Below, piece by piece: positions 12,604-17,273 of a DNA stretch of 17,273 nt (positions within the stretch are counted from its first letter, which is position 1; every line of letters starts with the position of its first letter). The translations under genes were made by a program, and so were the position numbers. The notes below the pieces were generated by a model that saw nothing but the letters and a program-made list of their open reading frames with translations, was not told the origin of the DNA and searched no databases. Source of the DNA: Faecalitalea sp. UBA4312 (GTDB lineage Bacteria > Bacillota_I > Bacilli_A > Erysipelotrichales > Erysipelotrichaceae); NCBI GenBank assembly GCA_002394635.1, contig DGUK01000085.1:1-17273 (forward strand), written 5' to 3'.

Positions 12604-12627
12604 GCACTCTATAGTTGACACTGCTAA
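12601..12627. promoter_or_regulatory. CIRCE-like HrcA operator 1
   Basis: TAAGCACTC (8 of 9 against TTAGCACTC), nine bases, then CACTGCTAA (7 of 9 against GAGTGCTAA). It covers the -35 box of the htpG promoter and the stop codon of the previous gene. It is weaker than the second copy, but the spacing is exactly canonical. Confidence 0.6.
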
Positions 12628-12643
12628 CAAATGGGTGTATGAT
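12615..12643 (+). promoter_or_regulatory. Consensus SigA promoter of htpG
   Basis: Perfect -35 TTGACA (12615-12620), 17-base spacer, and -10 TATGAT (12638-12643). The expected start is near 12650, inside the second CIRCE. Confidence 0.92.
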
Positions 12644-12669
12644 TAGCAAGCAGTAAATAAGAGTGCTAA
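12643..12669. promoter_or_regulatory. CIRCE HrcA operator 2
   Basis: TTAGCAAGC (7 of 9), nine bases, GAGTGCTAA (9 of 9). It begins on the last base of the -10 and ends just before the ribosome site. HrcA bound here would block the transcription start. Confidence 0.82.
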
Positions 12670-12685
12670 CAAAGGAGTGGTGATT

Positions 12686-14608
12686 ATGCCTAGAAAAAAA
12701 CAATTTAAAGCAGAGTCAAAACGATTGCTGGATCTGATGATCAATTCCATTTATACACACAAGGAAATCTTCCTGCGTGAATTGGTCTCAAATGCCAGCG
12801 ATGCGATTGATAAATATTATTTCGCCCATGCAGGGCATGTGGATGCCTCTTCTTTTGAGATTCGTCTGATTCCGGATAAAGAAGCCAGAACATTAACGAT
12901 TACCGATACTGGTATCGGTATGGATAAGGAAGAACTGGAAGAAAACCTGGGAACGATTGCGAAGTCAGGATCTTTGGCTTTTAAAGAACAGATGGACAAA
13001 CAGGAAGAAAAACAAGATACCGATATCGATATTATCGGGCAGTTCGGTGTTGGTTTCTATTCTGCCTTTATGGTTGCCAAAGAGCTGAAGGTCATTTCCA
13101 AAAAGGATGGTTCCGATACAGCGTATGAATGGATCAGCCAGGGAGAAGACGGATATGTAATCAATGAATCTCAGAGAGAGGATCATGGTACGACAATCAT
13201 CCTTGAGTTAAAGGAAGATACAGAAAATGAAGATTATTCTCAGTATCTGGAAACTTATACATTAAAAGATCTGATCAAGAAGTATTCCGATTATGTTCGT
13301 TACCCGATCCGTATGGAAGTGGAAACATCCAAGGTCAAGGAAGAAACCAAGGATTCTGAAAAACCGGAATATGAAACGGTCATTGAGGATGAAACATTGA
13401 ACTCTATGGTGCCTTTATGGAAACGTCAGAAATCCAAGATTACTGAAGAGGAATACAATCAGTTCTATAAGGATCACTTCTATGATTTCCAGGATCCACA
13501 GCGTGTGATCCACTTCAGTGTGGAAGGTAATGTAAGCTTTACGGCATTGTTGTATATTCCAGGCCGTGTTCCACAGGGATTCTACAACCAGGATTATCAG
13601 AAGGGACTGCAGTTATACAGCCGTGGTGTCTTCATTATGGAACATGCTGAAGAACTGTTGCCGGATTATCTGCGTTTTGTCAAAGGTCTGGTGGATTCAC
13701 AGGATCTGTCTTTGAATATTTCCCGTGAAATGCTGCAGCATGATCACCAGTTAAAGCTGATTGCCGGACGAATTGAAAAGAAGGTATTATCTGAATTAAC
13801 CAATATGCTGACCAAGGAACGAGAAGCGTATGAAACATTCTGGAATACATTCGGACTGAATATTAAATTCGGTACATATAATAACTGGGGTGTCGATAAG
13901 GATAAATTACAGAACTTGTTGTTATTCTATTCCAGTCATGAACAGAAGCTGGTTACGTTGAATGAATACGTAGACCGTATGAAAGAGGATCAAAAGGAAA
14001 TCTATTATGTATCAGGTAAAGATCTGGCCATGATGGAAAAACTGCCGGTTGTCCAGACTTTGAAAAAGAAGGAATACGAAGTCTTATATCTGCTGGATGA
14101 CGTGGATGAATTCGTGATGCAGACATTGATGACCTTCCGTGAAAAGACATTTAAGAATGCCGGACAGGGTGATCTGGATCTGAATACAGAAGAAGAAAAG
14201 AAGGCATTGGAAGAGACCAAGGAAGCCAATAAGGATTTGTTGGCAGCCATGAAGGAAGCCTTAGGAGATAAGGTAGCAGAAATCAAGCTTTCCAGCAAGC
14301 TGATCGATGATCCGGTTTGTCTGACAGCCGGGGAAGGCTTATCCTTTGAAATGGAAAAGGTATTTGCCAACATGCCGGAAGGCAATGGACCGATGGGCGG
14401 TATGAAAGCAACCCGTATCCTGGAGATCAACCCGAACCATGCCATCTTTGAAACCTTGAAGAAGCTGTATGAAACGGATAAAGACAAAGTAGGCGAAGTG
14501 GCGGATGTCTTATACGATCAGGCCTTATTGATTGAAGGATTCCCGATTGAAGATCCGATTGCGTATAGTCGCAAGATCTGCGAATTATTGGTAAATCAGA
14601 ACAGATAG
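12686..14608 (+). CDS. htpG: Molecular chaperone HtpG (Hsp90)
   Basis: 640 residues. It is an ATP-dependent dimeric chaperone of the cytosol. The N-terminal GHKL ATPase has RELVSNASDA (31-40), DTGIGM (74-79) and GQFGVGF (118-124). A charged stretch (about 212-250, rich in Lys and Glu) leads to the middle domain with LWKRQKSKIT and the LYSRGVFIMEH region, where the family has its catalytic arginine loop. The C-terminal dimerisation domain has VFANMPEGNGPMGGMKATR and ends without MEEVD, as is normal in bacteria. The start is ATG 12686 with AAAGGAGTG (12671-12679); upstream in-frame GTGs at 12677 and 12680 fall in the ribosome site. Control by HrcA is indicated by two CIRCE-like sites. Confidence 0.98.
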   Translation: MPRKKQFKAESKRLLDLMINSIYTHKEIFLRELVSNASDAIDKYYFAHAGHVDASSFEIRLIPDKEARTLTITDTGIGMDKEELEENLGTIAKSGSLAFKEQMDKQEEKQDTDIDIIGQFGVGFYSAFMVAKELKVISKKDGSDTAYEWISQGEDGYVINESQREDHGTTIILELKEDTENEDYSQYLETYTLKDLIKKYSDYVRYPIRMEVETSKVKEETKDSEKPEYETVIEDETLNSMVPLWKRQKSKITEEEYNQFYKDHFYDFQDPQRVIHFSVEGNVSFTALLYIPGRVPQGFYNQDYQKGLQLYSRGVFIMEHAEELLPDYLRFVKGLVDSQDLSLNISREMLQHDHQLKLIAGRIEKKVLSELTNMLTKEREAYETFWNTFGLNIKFGTYNNWGVDKDKLQNLLLFYSSHEQKLVTLNEYVDRMKEDQKEIYYVSGKDLAMMEKLPVVQTLKKKEYEVLYLLDDVDEFVMQTLMTFREKTFKNAGQGDLDLNTEEEKKALEETKEANKDLLAAMKEALGDKVAEIKLSSKLIDDPVCLTAGEGLSFEMEKVFANMPEGNGPMGGMKATRILEINPNHAIFETLKKLYETDKDKVGEVADVLYDQALLIEGFPIEDPIAYSRKICELLVNQNR

Positions 14609-14630
14609 ACGAAAGTCTTCTGTTCTTTTT
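14600..14630 (+). terminator. Terminator of htpG
   Basis: AACAGA and TCTGTT pair outside, AGAC and GTCT inside, a single bulged T between them, and a GAAA tetraloop; CTTTTT follows. The stem begins in the last codons of htpG. Confidence 0.9.
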
Positions 14631-14671
14631 ATTTGCATTAGCATATACTTACTAAGTAGGAGGGATGCACG

Positions 14672-15310
14672 ATGAAGTATGCAGGAATGCCTGCTGGTAT
14701 GTGGATGTTATTTAGAAGATCCTTTCAAAAACAGCTTGTGGAAAAACTGGGACTGCAGGAACAGAAGGCCAAAGACATCACGCAACAGGCAAAGGTCAAA
14801 TATAAGCAGATCATTGAATACTTGCCAACCTTTGAAAAGGAAGATCGGTTTTTGATGAATATCGTCAGCTGTGCTATGTTTTCAGCCTTTTGTCTGCAGA
14901 TCGATCCAGGGACATCTGTTGAAACGATGACCACGTATTATCGCAAGGCCATGATGACAAAACCAATGATGGCTTTTTGCCGGATGAGCGGAAAAAATAA
15001 GTTTACAGAGAATGATATAAAGAATCTGAAGGAAACAGCGGCCTTGGAAGCAGCCGAACGGAATCCATATTCATGGAATATGGAATTCTACCCATATAAA
15101 GATCACAGCGGCTATGAAGCCCGTTTTACAAAATGCGGTATTTGTACCTTGATGAAAGAGTTGGGTATCGAACAATGGATCCCGGCCATGTGTCGTCTTG
15201 ATTATACGATGAGCGAAGCCGGAGGAACATCGGATTTTGTCCGAAAATATACGCTGGCATCCGGTGGACCGTATTGTGACTGCGGTTATAAAAAGAAGAT
15301 AAAGGTTTAA
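14672..15310 (+). CDS. L-2-amino-thiazoline-4-carboxylate hydrolase-like protein
   Basis: 212 residues. The C-terminal half has the family pattern: Cys155 and Cys158 (TKCGIC), Cys174 with Asp177 (MCRLDY), the segment DFVRKYTLASGG (188-199) and Cys202/Cys204 (YCDCGYKKK). Founding members open 2-amino-thiazoline-4-carboxylate on the route to L-cysteine, but most relatives in gut Bacillota are untested, so the true substrate here is unknown. The first third is helical and basic without clear motifs. There is no signal peptide. The start ATG 14672 has AGGAGGG. A TATACT at 14644-14649 may be the -10. A short palindrome TACTTACTAAGTA sits between it and the ribosome site. A strong hairpin terminator follows the stop. 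Confidence 0.8.
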   Translation: MKYAGMPAGMWMLFRRSFQKQLVEKLGLQEQKAKDITQQAKVKYKQIIEYLPTFEKEDRFLMNIVSCAMFSAFCLQIDPGTSVETMTTYYRKAMMTKPMMAFCRMSGKNKFTENDIKNLKETAALEAAERNPYSWNMEFYPYKDHSGYEARFTKCGICTLMKELGIEQWIPAMCRLDYTMSEAGGTSDFVRKYTLASGGPYCDCGYKKKIKV

Positions 15311-15316
15311 CACAAC

Positions 15317-15352
15317 CAAAAAGAATGGGCTTGAGTCTGCCTGTTCTTTTTG
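15317..15352 (+). terminator. Terminator with the downstream -35 box in its loop
   Basis: A 13-to-14-bp stem (CAAAAAGAATGGGC with GCCTGTTCTTTTTG, two G-T wobbles) closes an 8-base loop TTGAGTCT. The T-rich 3' arm serves as the U tract. It ends the previous gene, and the A-rich 5' arm could also end transcription from the other strand. Confidence 0.8.
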
Positions 15353-15360
15353 TTTATAAT
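15331..15360 (+). promoter_or_regulatory. Promoter for a probably leaderless HAD gene
   Basis: The -35 TTGAGT (15331-15336), 18-base spacer and perfect -10 TATAAT (15355-15360). ATG 15367 lies six bases after the -10, where transcription itself should start. Confidence 0.7.
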
Positions 15361-15366
15361 GAATCC

Positions 15367-15966
15367 ATGCGAAATGTTATTTTTGATTTAGGGAATGTAT
15401 TGGTTTCCTTTCAACCGGATGCGTTCCTGAAAGACCTGTTTGAAGACCAGACACAAAGAGAAATCTGTAAAAAAGCTTTGTTGGACACATACTGGCATGC
15501 CTATGACCATGGAGATCATACCAGTACCCAGTTGGTGGAACTGGCCAGTCAGGCCTATCCTGCCTATCGAAAAACGTTTGAAAAAATGATGGAGAAATGG
15601 GTTACGTATGTCCGGCCGATCCAGGAAACAAAACACCTGATTTCCTTGTGTAAGAAAAAAGGATTGCGTTGTTACATATTATCCAATATTCCAAAGGAAT
15701 GTTATGAATATTTGAAAATGAATACCAATCTGTTCTCCCAGGTAGACGGGGGTATTTATTCGTATCAGGTTCGGTTGATCAAACCGGATAAAAGAATCTA
15801 TCAGACGTTGTTGGAAACGTATTCTTTAAAAGCGGAAGAAAGCTTGTTCATCGATGATGACAAAAAGAATATCGATGCTGCCAAGGCACTGGGATTTGAA
15901 ACATATCATTGTACAAACTGCTATGACATGGCGACATGGCTGGAAAAGAGGATCTATGAATTGTAA
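15367..15966 (+). CDS. HAD-superfamily hydrolase, YihX-like
   Basis: 199 residues from ATG 15367. Motif I is VIFDLGNVLV with nucleophile Asp7; the D-x-G form, rather than D-x-D, matches the YihX-type sugar-phosphatase branch. Motif II is Ser106 in ILSN, motif III Lys139 in LIKPDKR, and motif IV FIDDDKKNIDAA (161-172). The helical cap between about 15 and 90 fits subclass I. Probably a cytosolic phosphatase of a small phosphorylated metabolite; substrate unknown. An ATG 42 bases upstream is in frame but lies inside the terminator stem, so I reject it. There is no ribosome site before 15367; the -10 box ends six bases before it, so the mRNA is probably leaderless. The next gene overlaps by 11 bases. 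Confidence 0.87.
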   Translation: MRNVIFDLGNVLVSFQPDAFLKDLFEDQTQREICKKALLDTYWHAYDHGDHTSTQLVELASQAYPAYRKTFEKMMEKWVTYVRPIQETKHLISLCKKKGLRCYILSNIPKECYEYLKMNTNLFSQVDGGIYSYQVRLIKPDKRIYQTLLETYSLKAEESLFIDDDKKNIDAAKALGFETYHCTNCYDMATWLEKRIYEL

Positions 15967-17107
15967 AGTGAGTAAAATATGTGGTGGATGTAACTATCTG
16001 CATGACAATAAAGAAAAACAGGCAGAAAAGAAATTGGAGACTGTACGCCAATGCGCACAACAGTATCATATTCCATGCAAGATCAAGAAGATAAGGATGG
16101 CAGAAAATGATACGCATTACCGCAATAAAGTCATTGTTGGGTTTTCCAAACAAAAAGGCCAGGTCATCTCCGGTTTGTATGCTGCCCATTCACACAAGAT
16201 CGTCAATAGCCATGACTGTCTGATGCAGCCGGTTATTGTCAATCAGGTGATCCGTCGTGTCACTGAACTGGTGCAATCCATGAAGATTCCTGTATATCTG
16301 GAAAAGAATCATCAAGGCGTATTACGCCATATGATGATCCGGTATGCCCAGAGCACCAAGCAGATGATGCTCGTCTTTGTGACAGCGACCCCGATATTTC
16401 CTTCCCGGAAGAACTTGATCCAGGTATTAACGAAAGAGTTCCCGGAAATTCAGACCATCCTGCAGGTTGTCAACAGCCGCGATACCAGCGTTGTGATTGA
16501 AAATGAACCGATGGTCTTATATGGAAACGGTCATATTGTCGATCATCTATGCGGCCTGGATTTTTCGATTTCGGCAACCGCTTTCTATCAGATCCACAGT
16601 GAACAATGTGAAGTCCTGTATACCTTAGCCGGTAAGATGGCACAGTTAGAAAAAGAAGATACGGTATTGGATACGTATTGTGGTATTGGTACCATCGGCA
16701 TGACTTTAGCTAATCAATGTAAAAAGGTGGTAGGGGTAGAAGCCAATCCCCATGCGGTATCGGATGCTCGATACAATGCCCGTAAGAATAAGATCAAGAA
16801 TATTGAATTTGTCCATATGGATGCTACGCGCTTTATGAAGGATGCCAGAAGATATAAGCAGCATTTTGATGTGATCATACTGGATCCGCCTAGAGCCGGT
16901 ACAACGCAGACATTCATTTCCTCGGCCTGCGCGTTAAAACCAAAGAAGGTGCTCTACATTTCTTGTGATCCCAAAACGCTGATGCGGGATCTGAATGGTT
17001 TCCGCAAGGAAGGCTATGCCATCCAACAGATGCAGTGCGTGGACATGTTCCCGTATACGCAGCACGTCGAGACGGTAGTATTGATGTCACGGGTCGAGGG
17101 AAAATAG
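15956..17107 (+). CDS. 23S rRNA m5U methyltransferase, RlmCD/RumA-TrmA family
   Basis: 383 residues from ATG 15956, with AGAGGA just upstream; an open frame to 15854 lies inside the HAD gene and is ignored. The N-terminus carries the 4Fe-4S set C-x5-C-G-G-C (Cys3, Cys9, Cys12) with a fourth Cys at 88 (SHDC). The usual TRAM domain is missing, so the protein is shorter than RumA or B. subtilis RlmCD (about 430-460). SAM motifs are DTYCGIGTIG and, further on, DPPRAG. The catalytic nucleophile is Cys337 in YISCDPKTL and the base Glu372 in HVETVVL. It methylates uracil C5 in rRNA; U747 and U1939 are the known positions for the family. It overlaps the HAD gene by 11 bases and is probably cotranscribed. 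Beyond about 17040 the base composition changes. Confidence 0.92.
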   Translation: MNCKVSKICGGCNYLHDNKEKQAEKKLETVRQCAQQYHIPCKIKKIRMAENDTHYRNKVIVGFSKQKGQVISGLYAAHSHKIVNSHDCLMQPVIVNQVIRRVTELVQSMKIPVYLEKNHQGVLRHMMIRYAQSTKQMMLVFVTATPIFPSRKNLIQVLTKEFPEIQTILQVVNSRDTSVVIENEPMVLYGNGHIVDHLCGLDFSISATAFYQIHSEQCEVLYTLAGKMAQLEKEDTVLDTYCGIGTIGMTLANQCKKVVGVEANPHAVSDARYNARKNKIKNIEFVHMDATRFMKDARRYKQHFDVIILDPPRAGTTQTFISSACALKPKKVLYISCDPKTLMRDLNGFRKEGYAIQQMQCVDMFPYTQHVETVVLMSRVEGK

Positions 17108-17141
17108 CCGCGAAAGCCCTTGATTTCAGGCGCTTTTCGGC
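17107..17141. repeat. Hairpin after the rRNA methyltransferase, no T-run
   Basis: Stem GCCG-(C)-GAAAGC-CCT with AGG-(C)-GCTTTT-CGGC, each arm with one bulged base, loop of seven. The lack of a T-run makes it a poor intrinsic terminator. Hairpins like this occur at the ends of elements inserted in rumA-type genes. Confidence 0.5.
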
Positions 17142-17273
17142 TTCAGACAGTTTTGAGTTGGTGGAGCGAGTAATCGTCTGCGGTAACTTATCCAAGGGCA
17201 AATCAGTAAAAAAAGTGTTAGAGTTGAGTTGCCGAGTTAGATGTCGGGGAGTTGTGGCTGTGAGATAGATGTC
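17142..17273. other. Gene-free edge, GT-rich, possible element boundary
   Basis: I see no supported gene in this stretch. The sequence is GT-rich on the + strand and includes several GTTGAG, GAGTTG and AGATGTC-like words (for example AGATGTCGGGG near 17240 and AGATGTC at the window end). The composition is unlike the coding DNA before it. An open frame through 17035-17268 is mostly an out-of-frame shadow of the methyltransferase end. Confidence 0.35.

Noticed and set aside
14005..14487. 160-codon antisense open frame inside htpG
   Set aside because: Serine-rich translation typical of a shadow of a Glu/Lys-rich gene; no ribosome site or motif.
14634..14660. ATTAG...CTAAG pair upstream of the ATC hydrolase-like gene as a third copy of the shared operator
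   Set aside because: The arms are 10 bases apart instead of 6 and only loosely match; the local TACTTACTAAGTA palindrome has a different centre.
15325..15366. Upstream ATG giving a 14-residue longer HAD protein
   Set aside because: It lies in the stem of the preceding terminator, upstream of the predicted transcription start, and would put extra residues before the motif I strand.
17035..17268. 77-codon + strand open frame at the window end
   Set aside because: It begins out of frame inside the rRNA methyltransferase gene, has no ribosome site and no recognisable protein character.
1..17273. CRISPR array, insertion sequence, toxin-antitoxin pair
   Set aside because: I looked for regularly spaced repeats, transposase motifs with terminal inverted repeats, and paired small ORFs with known toxin motifs, and saw none I could support.

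Overview
The window looks like a chromosomal segment of a low-to-mid GC Bacillota bacterium, most likely a gut Erysipelotrichia-like or related clostridial-type lineage. The lineage call is inference, from strong AGGAGG-type ribosome sites, the infC-rpmI-rplT order, CIRCE heat-shock operators, and small families common in gut Bacillota (DUF6110-like, DUF2812-like, 2-amino-thiazoline-4-carboxylate hydrolase-like). All main genes are on the + strand.

Layout. (1) 1-1260: the 3' part of a tRNA-Lys(CTT) with its terminator, then about 1.1 kb of decayed accessory DNA with short orphan ORFs, a clipped N-terminus resembling a mobile-element peptidase-like protein, and a Prp-like protease remnant interrupted by a stop. 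It ends in a sequence resembling a degraded copy of the tRNA 3' end. (2) 1261-2365: an HSL-type alpha/beta hydrolase and a small membrane protein. (3) 2537-7169: the most interesting block. A promoter covered by two tandem palindromes drives a small DUF6110/PacL-like membrane protein, a P1B-type metal ATPase with an atypical transport motif, a fused MEMO-AMMECR1 protein and the AmmeMemoRadiSam radical SAM enzyme. The last three genes are packed or overlapping. (4) 7189-8529: infC-rpmI-rplT with an attenuator leader and a probable ATC start for IF3. (5) 8544-11690: an M29 aminopeptidase, an acidic DUF2812-like membrane protein and a GNAT acetyltransferase. (6) 11694-12603: a TcmP/LCM-type methyltransferase whose promoter carries the same palindrome, in the same place on the -10 box, as the metal operon. 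(7) 12601-14630: htpG with two CIRCE-like operators bracketing its promoter. (8) 14672-17107: an ATC hydrolase-like protein, a HAD hydrolase that is probably translated from a leaderless mRNA, and an overlapping RlmCD/RumA-family rRNA m5U methyltransferase. (9) 17108-17273: a hairpin and GC/GT-rich sequence with no supported gene. The 3' end of rumA-type genes is a known integration site for mobile elements, so this may be a junction.

The best candidate for an undescribed system is the 2537-7169 operon. It couples a putative PacL-like/P1B metal efflux platform to the AmmeMemoRadiSam proteins, whose biochemical role I do not know to be settled, and it appears to share a repressor with the distant methyltransferase. 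All functional calls come from reading motifs; no search or alignment was run.
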